A DNA stretch of 64,000 nucleotides, taken from NCBI GenBank assembly GCA_958427145.1, contig CAUAAZ010000004.1:1-64000 (forward strand). Reading direction: 5' to 3'. Origin of the DNA: an uncultured Collinsella sp. (GTDB taxonomy: Bacteria; Actinomycetota; Coriobacteriia; Coriobacteriales; Coriobacteriaceae). The position numbers were made by a program, and so were the translations under genes. Shown here in pieces: positions 8,642-18,984 of this stretch (positions are counted from its first letter, which is position 1; every line of letters begins with the position of its first letter). The notes under the pieces are model-generated. The model did no database searches. It worked only from the letters and a program-made list of their open reading frames with translations, and was not told where the DNA came from.

Positions 8642-8745
8642 GGAGACCCGGCAAGGCCGGGAGCACTTTGTCTCGCAAACATTCCGCAGCCGCGAAGCGG
8701 CGAGGACGTTTGAGAGGCAAAGTGCGTAGGCCTTACCGGGTCTCC
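8642..8745. repeat. Structured element, core ACATTCCGCAG / CGAGGAC (copy 2)
   Basis: This nested palindrome pairs GGAGACCCGG (8642-8651) with 8736-8745, CACTTTG (8664-8670) with 8718-8724 and CAAAC (8676-8680) with 8708-8712, and is capped by CCGC-GAA-GCGG. The conserved core sits between the outer and apical stems. It begins about 20 bases 3' of the glycyl-radical gene and may form that transcript's 3' end. Confidence 0.75.
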
Positions 8746-8763
8746 GGTGGGAGTTGAGTCCCT

Positions 8764-9015
8764 TTAGAACTTGTCGTGGAAGGTACGCGCAATGACCTCG
8801 TCCTGCTGCTCCTTGGTGAGCGTGTGGAAGTTCACGGCGTAGCCGGAAACGCGGATGGTCAGCTGCGGGTACTTCTCGGGGTGAGCCTGAGCGTCGAGCA
8901 GCGTCTCACGGTTGAAGACGTTGATGTTCAGGTGGTGACCACCCTTCTCGGCGTAAGCGTCGAGCATGTGGACCAGGTTATCGGCCTGGGTCTCGGAAAC
9001 TTCAGAAACCTTCAT
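8764..9015 (-). CDS. Glycyl-radical subunit of split pyruvate formate-lyase
   Basis: This 83-residue protein corresponds to the C-terminal glycyl-radical domain of PFL. It contains LNINVFNRETLLDAQAHP and then TIRVSGYAV, in which the Gly of RVSGYAV is the radical site, and ends KEQQDEVIARTF as PflB does. The start is ATG 9015 with AAGGAG eight bases upstream; a longer frame would run into the hairpin at 9039-9058. It lies 85 bases downstream of pflB, whose product stops just before this domain. E. coli GrcA/YfiD is a similar free domain, but there it repairs a full-length PflB. Here the small protein seems to be the obligatory second half of the enzyme, and PflA would activate it. Confidence 0.9.
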   Translation of the reverse strand: MKVSEVSETQADNLVHMLDAYAEKGGHHLNINVFNRETLLDAQAHPEKYPQLTIRVSGYAVNFHTLTKEQQDEVIARTFHDKF

Positions 9016-9038
9016 AATGTGTCTCCTTCGATTAATAG

Positions 9039-9098
9039 GCGCCGGCCGAAACCGGCGCACTAATCAGTAATCGTTATTGTTAGTATAGCACTAACAAT
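9039..9098 (-). promoter_or_regulatory. Two stem-loops between pflB and the glycyl-radical gene
   Basis: ATTGTTAGT and ACTAACAAT (9076-9098) form a 9-bp stem directly after the pflB stop codon. GCGCCGG and CCGGCGC (9039-9058) form a second stem before the Shine-Dalgarno of the small gene. They may set the ratio of the two subunits by mRNA processing or partial termination. Confidence 0.6.
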
Positions 9099-9100
9099 AG

Positions 9101-11152
<2,052 letters not shown>

Positions 11153-11618
11153 TGTGTAACCACGCTCCTAGTTACGTGTAATGCGGCGCTCTCTCACACC
11201 GCTGCTTATTGAATTCTTGAATGTTCGGCTTGCACTACCGGCTTCTTCCGTTCTTCACCACACGCTGGTGCAGAGAAAACGTTTGTCCACCTTGGAACTA
11301 CAACCCAAAACCCAAGATTTCACCCGTCTGAGAAGGATAACATAGCGACCCTCTCCATCTGGGCTGTTATATGTTTCTTTTTTTATATCATAAGGGCGTT
11401 TTTTACAAACCCGCAGGAAATGCGCGCGCGAACAACTACCGTTCACCGATTTGTATGTTATTTTTCCTTGCCTTTGTACGACGTTCGCTCTAGCTGTTAT
11501 GCCAGCTTTAGCAGGGTAAAGTGTCTCAGAGACCCTACAGAAACTGCAGGGCGGCCACGGGATCCCCCGTGGCCGCCCTGTGGCGTAGCTAGTTTTTAGC
11601 TTTGATTGCCGCTTGGCA
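11153..11618. other. Intergenic region upstream of pflB
   Basis: No credible gene is seen. The region holds the kdgT terminator (11547-11580). A possible minus-strand promoter for pflB has TTGTAA (11403-11408) and TATAAA (11382-11387) with a short 15-base spacer, which would give a 5' leader of more than 200 bases. No clear FNR- or Rex-type site was recognised. Confidence 0.4.
11547..11580 (-). terminator. Strong GC hairpin downstream of kdgT
   Basis: CAGGGCGGCCACGGG and CCCCGTGGCCGCCCTG form a near-perfect 15-bp stem with a 3-base loop. It lies about 40 bases after the kdgT stop. The T-tract is poor, so termination is inferred from stem strength and position. Confidence 0.7.
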
Positions 11619-12638
11619 TTAGGCGGCTGCGGCGGCCTTGTCGGTCGTTGCCTTGCTATTGCCGTTGCCCTGGCCCTCAAAATGCTTGTAGCACCAGCTG
11701 GTGACCAGCGGGGTCAAAATAGCCGTCACGATTGCGCAGGCAGCAACCTGTGCCGTAGCCGTCGCGAGCACGGCGCCGCCGTACATGGCCCCGTTGACGC
11801 TTGCCATGGCAGCAGGCGTGGCCACATTGGCTCCGGCGCAGCTCGAAATGGCCGCACCTGCGACGCCCGTACCACCCGTGAGCTTATCGACCGCGATGAC
11901 GGGAATTGCAAAGACCACCGAGCAGATCACGCCGAGCAGAATACCGGGGAGACCGCCATTAATGAGCTGGCCAAAGGTCATGGTCGAGCCCATGGCAAAG
12001 AAGACGAGCACGATGATGGCGGAAAGTGCCGGCGCCATCATCTTCTTAAAGCTGGGGAACAGGTTACCCAGAATAATGCCGATGACGATCGGCAGAATGG
12101 CACCCACGAGCGACCAGCCGATCGGAGCCTGACCGGCAGCGCCGAGCACGATCATCGTGACCGGAGGGCCGACAACGAGCGTGGTGATGGCGACGGCGCC
12201 ACGCTCGGCCTCGTTGCCCATGGTGCCCATCAGACCAGCGTACATAGCGTTGTTGGCGCCGGTGCAAGCCGCCAGCATCACCATGGCAGAGATGCCAAAC
12301 AGGTTGTCGTTGAACACATAAAGGATGAGCAGCGACACGGCAACGACCACGATCTGCTTGACAGCGATGATGATGGCGCCGCGTGCAGCGGCGGCGGGAG
12401 CACTCTTAAACGAAATCGTCGTACCGACGATGAGCAAAAAGGCGCCAACGAGCGGGCCTGCACCCTGCTGGGTCATGCCAAGCGTAAAGCTACCGAGCGT
12501 TTTAAACAGGTCGGGGAATAGCGTGTTGAGCAGGCAGCCCAACAGAAGCGGCACCAAGATATTGGCGCCCGGGATGGAGGACATCTTAAAGAACGGCTCC
12601 TTTGCCGCCGGCGCCTCCACCGCAGTCGATTCACTCAT
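11619..12638 (-). CDS. kdgT: 2-keto-3-deoxygluconate permease
   Basis: A KdgT-family membrane transporter of 339 residues with about ten hydrophobic segments, which would import 2-keto-3-deoxygluconate by cation symport. Family-typical segments include PGANILVPLLLGCLLNTLFP near the N-terminus and CAGANVATPAAMA near the C-terminus. ATG 12638 has AAAGGAGAT eight bases upstream; an in-frame ATG at 12659 has no such site. The gene follows the SDR dehydrogenase on the same strand, about 108 bases apart, and both are probably co-transcribed. The C-terminal tail is Ala/Lys-rich and polar. No KDG kinase or KDPG aldolase is present in the window, so the downstream route is not visible. Confidence 0.88.
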   Translation of the reverse strand: MSESTAVEAPAAKEPFFKMSSIPGANILVPLLLGCLLNTLFPDLFKTLGSFTLGMTQQGAGPLVGAFLLIVGTTISFKSAPAAAARGAIIIAVKQIVVVAVSLLILYVFNDNLFGISAMVMLAACTGANNAMYAGLMGTMGNEAERGAVAITTLVVGPPVTMIVLGAAGQAPIGWSLVGAILPIVIGIILGNLFPSFKKMMAPALSAIIVLVFFAMGSTMTFGQLINGGLPGILLGVICSVVFAIPVIAVDKLTGGTGVAGAAISSCAGANVATPAAMASVNGAMYGGAVLATATAQVAACAIVTAILTPLVTSWCYKHFEGQGNGNSKATTDKAAAAA

Positions 12639-12746
12639 ATATATCTCCTTTGGATGCATGCGAATCGTAGCCGCACGCGCCTATGTCAGAAAGAAGGCGA
12701 CAACCCCGAGTCGCCAGGGTCGCCGCCAAACGATCACCGCGGGGTA

Positions 12747-13496
12747 TTACCCGTCCAGGACGATGCCGCCGTCGCAGTCACCAATCTCGCCGTTCACGAA
12801 GCTGGCGAGGTCGGAAGCGAAGAACAGCACCATCTGCGCAGGCTCGCTGGCCTGGGCGGCGCGGCCCAGAGGAATACCGTTGATGATGCGCTGAGAGTTC
12901 TCGTCAGAGAGAATCGAGGTCATATCGGTCAACGTGAGCGACGGGCACACAGCGTTGCAGCGGACGCCGAACTTGCCGCCTTCCTTGGCGACTGCCTTGG
13001 TTAGACCGTTAACACCGGCCTTGGAGCTCGCGTAGGCAGCGGTGCCGAGCAGGCCGCCGCCGATCTTGCCAGCAACAGAGCTTACGTTGACGATAGTGCC
13101 GGCATGGGCCGCCTTAAAGTGCGGGTAGACGGCGTTCATCATGGTAAAGGTACCGTTGAGGTTGATGTCGATGGTGCGGCGCCACTCGGTGTCATCGATC
13201 TCGTCGAACTTCTTGGTGCTGATGACGCCAGCGCAGTTAATCAAGATATTGGTTTGCGGCAGGTCCGTAAAAATCTGCTCGACGGTCTCGCGCGCCTTGG
13301 GCGCATCGGCGACATCGAGCTGATAGAACTTGTTGCCCTCGCCAAGCTCGGCCACTGCGGCCTCGCCCTTAGCAGCGTTCCTTGCGATGAGCGCGACATG
13401 TCCGCCGCCCGCGACGATGCCCTTGGCGATCTCGAGGCCAATGCCCTGAGTGCCGCCCGTGACAATCGCGGTCTTGCCCGTGAAGTCAAATGCCAT
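12747..13496 (-). CDS. SDR-family dehydrogenase/reductase
   Basis: A classical short-chain dehydrogenase of 249 residues. The nucleotide-binding motif TGGTQGIG lies near residues 13-20, NCAG around residue 87, and the catalytic Ser and YxxxK are in VSSVAGK and YASSKAG. ATG 13496 is chosen because GGGGGATGGAG precedes it; the longer frame upstream looks like leader sequence. Next to kdgT it could be a 2-deoxy-gluconate or 5-keto-4-deoxyuronate-type dehydrogenase (KduD-like), but the sequence alone does not distinguish this from other sugar or 3-oxoacyl reductases. It is divergent from the MarR gene at 13749. Confidence 0.85.
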   Translation of the reverse strand: MAFDFTGKTAIVTGGTQGIGLEIAKGIVAGGGHVALIARNAAKGEAAVAELGEGNKFYQLDVADAPKARETVEQIFTDLPQTNILINCAGVISTKKFDEIDDTEWRRTIDINLNGTFTMMNAVYPHFKAAHAGTIVNVSSVAGKIGGGLLGTAAYASSKAGVNGLTKAVAKEGGKFGVRCNAVCPSLTLTDMTSILSDENSQRIINGIPLGRAAQASEPAQMVLFFASDLASFVNGEIGDCDGGIVLDG

Positions 13497-13708
13497 GACT
13501 CCATCCCCCTTTATGTAAGGTGTCTCCTTGCGGGAAGTTGGAGCATCGCACGTGGCGATTATATGAGTCCCAGTCGTCATGGTGGTGACAACCCCTCGCC
13601 TAACCGCGGGCATGATAGTTCTTTGAAACGCTTTAGCAATTGAATGATTTTAAGTCTTAATGAGCTCTTAATATTGCCTACTGTATGAGGCCCGCGTATG
13701 GGGGTATC

Positions 13709-13757
13709 ATCTTCCACCGAAAATAGTTTCTAGTGTTAGGGGTTTTCGGTGGAAGAT
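13709..13757. promoter_or_regulatory. Perfect 15-bp inverted repeat over the marR start
   Basis: ATCTTCCACCGAAAA (13709-13723) and TTTTCGGTGGAAGAT (13743-13757) are exact reverse complements with a 19-base spacer. The right arm contains the GTG start codon and the left arm lies upstream of the Shine-Dalgarno. It is probably the MarR operator, and the mRNA hairpin could also hide the start. Confidence 0.7.
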
Positions 13758-14198
13758 ACCGATTTCCATGAGCTTGGGCGTCAGCTCTTTACCGAGTTTG
13801 GCAGCATGCACCAGCGCGTTTCGCGCTTTGCCGACCAGGCTCTGGGTGGCGAGATGGCCGTCATGCGCGCCCTCATGCGCGCCGGCGGCTCGCTCACGCC
13901 GAGCGAACTCGCTGATCGCGCCTGGGTCTCGAGCGCCCGCATCGCCAATATCCTGCGCGCCCTCGAGGCCAAGGGCTGGGTCGAGCGCGAGCACTCAAAG
14001 ACCGACCGTCGTCGCGTACACGTCACGGTGACCGACAAAGGATTCCAGGTTATCGAAATCAAACGTCGGGAATTCGAGGACCGCACCGCGGCCTTCCTCG
14101 AGCAGCTTGGCGAAACAGATACCCAAGAGATGGTGCGCCTTCTTAGACGTGCCAACGAAATTATCGACCGCAATCAAGAAAGGAGAGATGCCGAGTGA
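13749..14198 (+). CDS. MarR-family regulator of the ABC exporter operon
   Basis: A 149-residue winged-helix regulator. It shows the MarR layout: an N-terminal dimerisation helix, ALMRAGGSLTPSELADRAWVSSARIANILRALEAKGWVEREHS as helix-turn-helix, the basic wing SKTDRRRVHVTVTDKG, then a long C-terminal helix. The start is GTG 13749 with AGGGG six bases upstream. The gene overlaps the next one by four bases (GTGA), so regulator and exporter are translationally coupled. The inverted repeat over its own start suggests autorepression. By analogy with other MarR-led exporter operons it may respond to toxic compounds. Confidence 0.9.
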   Translation: MEDTDFHELGRQLFTEFGSMHQRVSRFADQALGGEMAVMRALMRAGGSLTPSELADRAWVSSARIANILRALEAKGWVEREHSKTDRRRVHVTVTDKGFQVIEIKRREFEDRTAAFLEQLGETDTQEMVRLLRRANEIIDRNQERRDAE

Positions 14199-16561
14199 GG
14201 ATTCTCAAGCTCTTTAAAAAACATATCCTGGCACTGTTCGCAGCTATCGTACTTATCGTAATCAGCTGCAACGCCGATCTGGCGCTGCCTACCTATATGA
14301 GCGACATCGTCGACGTGGGTGTGCAGCAAGGCGGCATCGCGTCGCCCGTACCCGACACCATCCGCGCCGAATCGCTCGACGACCTTGAACTCTTTATGAG
14401 CACCAAGGACGCCAAAGCTGTGGAGGCCGTGTTTAGCAAGGCTGACAAAAATGGCATTCGAACGTATAAGGGTACCGAGGAAGAGCGTGCCGATGGAGGC
14501 AAGATTGCCGACATTATGAGCCTGCCCGAAACTGTCGTCCTTTCGCTCAACCAGGGCATTGACGCCGACTCCATGGGCGACATGATGGGCTCGTCCAGTG
14601 AGAAAGACAACAACGCTGCCCAGGCCATGCCCACCCCCGAGCAGATGGCAGCGATGACGCCCGAGCAGCTCGCCGAGATGCAGCAGAAGGCCGCGGCGGC
14701 GCAAAACATGCAAAAGCAGATTGATGCCGACGGCGGCAAGATCACCATGAAGAGCCTGCGCCTGGGTGTCGAGGGCGGCCTAATCGACCAGGGCAAGCTC
14801 GTCGAGGGCGCCAACCAAATGGCGGACAAAATGGGCTCCATGTCGGGCTCCATCGTCACCCAGCGCGCCGTGAGCTATGTGCAGGACGAGTACAAGGCAC
14901 AGGGCATCGACCCCGCCGACGTGCAGAACGCCTACCTGAGCCGCATGGCGACCACGATGTTTGGGCTGTGCCTCGTGTCGCTCGTCGCCACCATCCTGAC
15001 CGGTGCCGTGGCTTCGCGCACCGCCTGCTCCATCGCCCGCGACCTGCGCCGCGAGACCTTCAACAAGGTTATGCACTTCTCGCCAGCCGAGGTGGGCAAG
15101 TTTAGCCAGGCCTCGCTCATCACCCGCTGCACCAACGACATTCAGCAGATCCAGATGGCCGCAACCCTGTTTATCCGCATGTGCCTGATGGCCCCCGTCA
15201 TGGGCATCGTCGCCGTCATGCGCGTCCTGGCCAACCATACCGGTCTGGAGTGGACCATCGCCGTGGCCATTATCGCGGTTTCGGCCGTTGTCGGCGTGCT
15301 CATGGGCCTCACCATGCCCAAGTTCAAAAAGATGCAGAGCTTTGTGGACCGTGTGAACCTTACCGCCCGCGAGCTGCTCGACGGCCTTATGCCCATCCGC
15401 TCGTTCAACCGCGAGGAACATGAGCTCGAGCGTTTTGACAAGGCTTCGCTCGACCTGATGACCACGCAGCTCTACACCAACCGCGCCATGAGCTTTATGA
15501 TGCCGCTCATGATGCTCGTCATGAACTGCATCACCGTGCTTATCGTCTGGTTTGGCGCGCAGGGCGTGTCCGACGGCGTGATGCAGGTCGGCAACATGAT
15601 GGCGTTTATCTCCTACACCATGCAGATTGTCATGGCGTTTATGATCCTCACCATGGTTTCGGTTATCCTGCCCCGCGCCGAGGTCGCAGCCGAGCGTGTG
15701 GAAGAGGTCATCACTTGCCCCACGAGCATCAACGACCCTGTCTCGCCCAAACTGCCCGTGGCCAGCGCGCCGCGCGGTGAGCTCACCTTCCGCGACGTGA
15801 GCTTCCAGTATCCCGATGCCCGCGCCGATGTCATCAGCGGCGTGAACTTCACCACGCATGCCGGTCAGATGCTCGGCATCATTGGCTCCACGGGCTCGGG
15901 CAAGTCCACGCTCGTGCAGTTGATTCCGCGCCTGTACGACGTCACGGGCGGCAGCATTTCGCTCGACGGCATTGACGTGCGCGACATGACCCTTTCCGAG
16001 CTGCGCCGCCGCATTGGTTACATCCCGCAGCAGGGGCGTCTGTTCTCGGGCACCGTCGAGAGCAACCTCAAGTTTGCCGGCGACATGGTGAGTGACGAGG
16101 ATATGCGCCAGGCAGCACGCGTCGCCCAGGCGGAGGACTTTATCGCCGAGCGCGAGGACGGGTACGACTCCCCTATCAGCCAGGGCGGCTCCAATGTTTC
16201 GGGTGGTCAGCGCCAGCGTCTGGCCATCGCCCGCGCGTTGGCCAAAAAGCCCGAGGTCGTGGTTTTCGATGATTCGTTTAGCGCCCTCGACTACAAGACC
16301 GACGCTCGCCTGCGCGAAGAGCTTGCCAAAAACGTTACCGACGCCGCGCTCGTGGTCGTGGCCCAGCGCATCGCAACCATCATGCACGCCGACCAGATCA
16401 TCGTGCTCGACGACGGCCACGTGGTGGGCACCGGTACGCACGAAGAGCTGCTGCGCAGCTGCCCGGCGTACCTGGAGATCGCACAGTCGCAGCTTTCCAC
16501 CGAGGAGCTGGGGCTTACCCAAGAAGAAATTGCAGCCGTCACGGAAGGAGGCGAGCGCTAA
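14195..16561 (+). CDS. ABC exporter half-transporter with degenerate ATP site
   Basis: A 788-residue fused permease-ATPase. After the first membrane segment (about residues 8-30) comes an unusually long extracytoplasmic insertion up to about residue 245. It is rich in Met, Gln and Ala (MTPEQLAEMQQ and similar) and probably coiled. The remaining five membrane helices and the ATPase follow: Walker A GSTGSGKST (about 567-575) and signature VSGGQRQR. The Walker B reads VVVFDDSF, so the catalytic Glu is Asp693, and the H-loop reads VAQRI, with Gln724 in place of His. Such a degenerate site is typical of one half of heterodimeric exporters (TM287/288, BmrCD). The partner is the next gene, with TAATG overlap. 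Confidence 0.9.
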   Translation: MRILKLFKKHILALFAAIVLIVISCNADLALPTYMSDIVDVGVQQGGIASPVPDTIRAESLDDLELFMSTKDAKAVEAVFSKADKNGIRTYKGTEEERADGGKIADIMSLPETVVLSLNQGIDADSMGDMMGSSSEKDNNAAQAMPTPEQMAAMTPEQLAEMQQKAAAAQNMQKQIDADGGKITMKSLRLGVEGGLIDQGKLVEGANQMADKMGSMSGSIVTQRAVSYVQDEYKAQGIDPADVQNAYLSRMATTMFGLCLVSLVATILTGAVASRTACSIARDLRRETFNKVMHFSPAEVGKFSQASLITRCTNDIQQIQMAATLFIRMCLMAPVMGIVAVMRVLANHTGLEWTIAVAIIAVSAVVGVLMGLTMPKFKKMQSFVDRVNLTARELLDGLMPIRSFNREEHELERFDKASLDLMTTQLYTNRAMSFMMPLMMLVMNCITVLIVWFGAQGVSDGVMQVGNMMAFISYTMQIVMAFMILTMVSVILPRAEVAAERVEEVITCPTSINDPVSPKLPVASAPRGELTFRDVSFQYPDARADVISGVNFTTHAGQMLGIIGSTGSGKSTLVQLIPRLYDVTGGSISLDGIDVRDMTLSELRRRIGYIPQQGRLFSGTVESNLKFAGDMVSDEDMRQAARVAQAEDFIAEREDGYDSPISQGGSNVSGGQRQRLAIARALAKKPEVVVFDDSFSALDYKTDARLREELAKNVTDAALVVVAQRIATIMHADQIIVLDDGHVVGTGTHEELLRSCPAYLEIAQSQLSTEELGLTQEEIAAVTEGGER

Positions 16562-18417
16562 TGGCAGACGAGACCAAGACTCAGATTCCCAAGCCCACCC
16601 GCCAGCGTGGTCCCATGGGCCGCATGGGCGGCATGCGTCGCGGCGAAAAGGCCAAGGACTTTAAGGGCACCATGAGGCAGCTGCTCGGCTATATCGGCCA
16701 GCACAAGATTGCCGTGTTTACCGCCGTCGCCTTTGCCGTGTGCTCGGTCATCTTTAACATTGTGGGACCTAAGGTGCTCGGCCAGGTTACCACCAAACTG
16801 TTCGAGGGCTTGGTCGCCAAGGTCAACGGCACCGGCGATGTCGACTTTGCCTGGATCGCCAAGACGCTCGGCTTTTTGCTCTGTCTGTATCTGGCGAGTT
16901 CTGTCTGCAGCCTGATCCAAGGCTGGCTCATGACCGGCGTCACGCAAAAGATTTGTTATCGCATGCGCAAGGAGATCGCCGCCAAGATCGCTGTCGTTCC
17001 GATGAGCTACTTCAACGGTCACAGCAAGGGCGATGTGCTCAGCCGCATCACCAACGACGTCGATACGCTGGGTCAGTCGCTCAACCAGAGCGTGACCCAG
17101 CTCATCACGTCGGTGACGCAGATTATCGGCGTGCTCGTCATGATGCTGTCGATCAGCCTGCCGCTCACCGGCGTCACCGTGCTCACGCTGCCGGCCGCTG
17201 CGATTATCCTGACCGTGATGATTCACTTCTCGCAGCCGTACTTCCGCGAGCAGCAGCAGGTTCTGGGCGCCGTCAACGGCATCATCGAGGAGGACTTTGC
17301 CGGCCAGAACGTCATCCAGGTGTTCGACCGCGCCGAGGCTTCGATCGAGGAATTCGACCGCCAAAACGACCGCCTCTTTATTAGTGGCTGGCGCTCGCAG
17401 TTCCTGTCGGGCCTGATGATGCCGCTCATGAGTTTGGTGGGCAACATGGGCTACGTGGGCGTCGTCGTGGTGGGCGCGCAACTCGCGCTGACCGGCAATG
17501 CCACGCCCGGCGACATCCAGAGCTTTATCCAGTACGTTCGCAACTTTACGCAACCCGTGCAGCAGCTGGGCAATGTGAGCAACACGATGCAGTCGATGGC
17601 TGCCGCCACCGAGCGCGTCTTTGAGTTCCTGGCCGCGCCCGAGGAGGAGCAGAAGGCCGACGCGCAGATTCCCGAGAAGCGCCCCGGCCACGTGGAGTTT
17701 GACCATGTCAAGTTTGGCTACACGCCCGACAAGACCATCATCCATGACTTTAGCTGCGAGGCTAAGCCCGGCCAGACCATCGCCATCGTCGGCCCCACCG
17801 GCGCCGGCAAGACCACGCTCATTAAGCTGCTGCAGCGCTTCTACGATGTGGACGGCGGTTCGCTGCGCGTCGAAGGTGTCGACGTGCGCGACTGGGACCG
17901 CGCGGCGCTGCGCGGCGAGTTTGCCATGGTGCTGCAGGACACCTGGCTGTTTAACGGCACCATCCGCGAGAACATCCGTTACGGACGCCCCGATGCGAGC
18001 GATGCCGAGGTCGAGGCCGCCGCGCGCGCTGCACGCTGCGATCACTTTATCCATACGCTTGCCGGTGGCTACGACTTTATGATCAACGAGGAGGGCACCA
18101 ACCTGTCGCAGGGTCAGCGCCAGCTCGTGACCATCGCCCGTGCCATTTTGGCCGACCGCCCGGCGCTGATTCTGGACGAGGCGACCTCCAACGTGGATAC
18201 CCGCACCGAGGAGCTCATCCAGCGCGCCATGGATGCGCTGATGCAGGGCCGTACCAGCTTTGTCATCGCGCATCGCCTATCCACAATCCGAAACGCCGAC
18301 GTAATCCTGGTAATCCGCGACGGCGACATCGTCGAAAAGGGCACGCACGACGAGCTGCTCGCCCAGGGCGGCTTCTACGCCGATCTGTACAATTCGCAGT
18401 TCGACGAAGCGGCGTAG
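16561..18417 (+). CDS. ABC exporter half-transporter with canonical ATP site
   Basis: A 618-residue partner of the preceding protein. The N-terminal 40 residues are polar and basic, six membrane helices follow, then the ATPase with Walker A GPTGAGKTT, signature LSQGQRQ, Walker B ILDEAT with the catalytic Glu intact, and H-loop IAHRLSTI. It is thus the catalytically competent half that compensates for the degenerate site of its partner. Its ATG overlaps the previous stop by one base, so the two chains are made together. A strong terminator at 18449-18484 ends the three-gene operon. The substrate is unknown; multidrug or lipid export is usual for this arrangement. Confidence 0.92.
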   Translation: MADETKTQIPKPTRQRGPMGRMGGMRRGEKAKDFKGTMRQLLGYIGQHKIAVFTAVAFAVCSVIFNIVGPKVLGQVTTKLFEGLVAKVNGTGDVDFAWIAKTLGFLLCLYLASSVCSLIQGWLMTGVTQKICYRMRKEIAAKIAVVPMSYFNGHSKGDVLSRITNDVDTLGQSLNQSVTQLITSVTQIIGVLVMMLSISLPLTGVTVLTLPAAAIILTVMIHFSQPYFREQQQVLGAVNGIIEEDFAGQNVIQVFDRAEASIEEFDRQNDRLFISGWRSQFLSGLMMPLMSLVGNMGYVGVVVVGAQLALTGNATPGDIQSFIQYVRNFTQPVQQLGNVSNTMQSMAAATERVFEFLAAPEEEQKADAQIPEKRPGHVEFDHVKFGYTPDKTIIHDFSCEAKPGQTIAIVGPTGAGKTTLIKLLQRFYDVDGGSLRVEGVDVRDWDRAALRGEFAMVLQDTWLFNGTIRENIRYGRPDASDAEVEAAARAARCDHFIHTLAGGYDFMINEEGTNLSQGQRQLVTIARAILADRPALILDEATSNVDTRTEELIQRAMDALMQGRTSFVIAHRLSTIRNADVILVIRDGDIVEKGTHDELLAQGGFYADLYNSQFDEAA

Positions 18418-18448
18418 ATTCGGCCGCAGGAAACGGATGACGCCCGAG

Positions 18449-18484
18449 AACGGGGGCGCAGGGCAACCTGCGCCCCCGTTTTTG
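18449..18484 (+). terminator. Intrinsic terminator after the ABC exporter operon
   Basis: CGGGGGCGCAGG and CCTGCGCCCCCG pair around GCAA and are followed by a run of five T. It lies about 30 bases after the exporter stop codon. Confidence 0.9.
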
Positions 18485-18538
18485 TTTTGCGACCCTCGAA
18501 CCGCCTCCCCTGGGACCTGATTGACAGCCCCTTCGAGG

Positions 18539-18776
18539 CCCCGTGGGCAAAAAATGGCAAATATGAGTACTGTCACCTTTTTAGTAACAGCCAAAACTGC
18601 CCCAAACGACGTCTTTGCGGCCTAGATATGCCATCAAATTGATCAAAACGCCCGGTAACATGCTTCTGTGTGCCAACGTTAATGAACATATTTAATGTTG
18701 TGTCTATTATCTTGTAAGGTCGATATGATACTAAGCTAGCAGCAGTACTCATATTTGCCATTTTTTGTCCACGGGG
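18539..18776. mobile_element. MITE-like element with 34-bp terminal inverted repeats
   Basis: The ends 18539-18572 and 18743-18776 are inverted repeats identical at 33 of 34 positions (CCCCGTGG...GAGTACTG). They enclose about 170 bases that are more AT-rich than the flanks and contain no coding frame. The total of 238 bp fits a non-autonomous transposable element. No target-site duplication is obvious and no matching transposase is in the window. Confidence 0.65.
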
Positions 18777-18849
18777 TATGCCGCAGGAGACCCAACTTGC
18801 TCCAGCGTGTCGTACGCCGGTCCCCCCTTCCGGCGAGCGCCGACATTTC

Positions 18850-18897
18850 CCCAGATAAAACCGACCAAAATAAACCTGTCCCTTTTCGGCAGGTTTC
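18850..18897 (+). repeat. Interspersed repeat CCAGATAAAAC...AACCTGTC...GGCAGGTT (copy 1)
   Basis: This copy reads in the opposite orientation to those at 20465-20512 and 25050-25097. All three contain AACCTG/CAGGTT halves and an AATAAACCTGTC segment. Here it abuts the -35 region of the aroF promoter. Confidence 0.6.
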
Positions 18898-18899
18898 GC

Positions 18900-18928
18900 T
18901 TGCACTTTAGCGTGCGACAGCGGATAAT
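18900..18928 (+). promoter_or_regulatory. Sigma-A type promoter of the DAHP synthase gene
   Basis: TTGCAC (18900-18905) and GATAAT (18923-18928) are separated by exactly 17 bases. The expected start of transcription leaves a leader of about 50 bases before the ATG at 18985. No leader peptide or attenuator is seen in it. Confidence 0.65.
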
Positions 18929-18984
18929 GCCGAGCATTCGAGAATTCGCCAATTGTTGCCGTTAATTGATAAAGGAGGCCCCGC

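Noticed and set aside
11255..11680. 141-codon minus-strand frame upstream of pflB
   Set aside because: It runs through the kdgT terminator, has no ribosome site and an Arg/Pro/Lys-rich product without features.
14780..16522. 580-codon minus-strand open frame opposite the ABC exporter
   Set aside because: It is the shadow of the Walker-motif-containing plus-strand gene; composition is His/Gly/Ala-rich and no ribosome site is seen.
16558..18273. 571-codon minus-strand open frame opposite the second ABC subunit
   Set aside because: The same mirror effect; the plus strand encodes an unmistakable ABC protein.
18925..18984. Amino-acid attenuator or riboswitch in the aroF leader
   Set aside because: The leader is only about 50 bases, has no peptide frame with clustered Trp, Phe or Tyr codons and no terminator/antiterminator pair.
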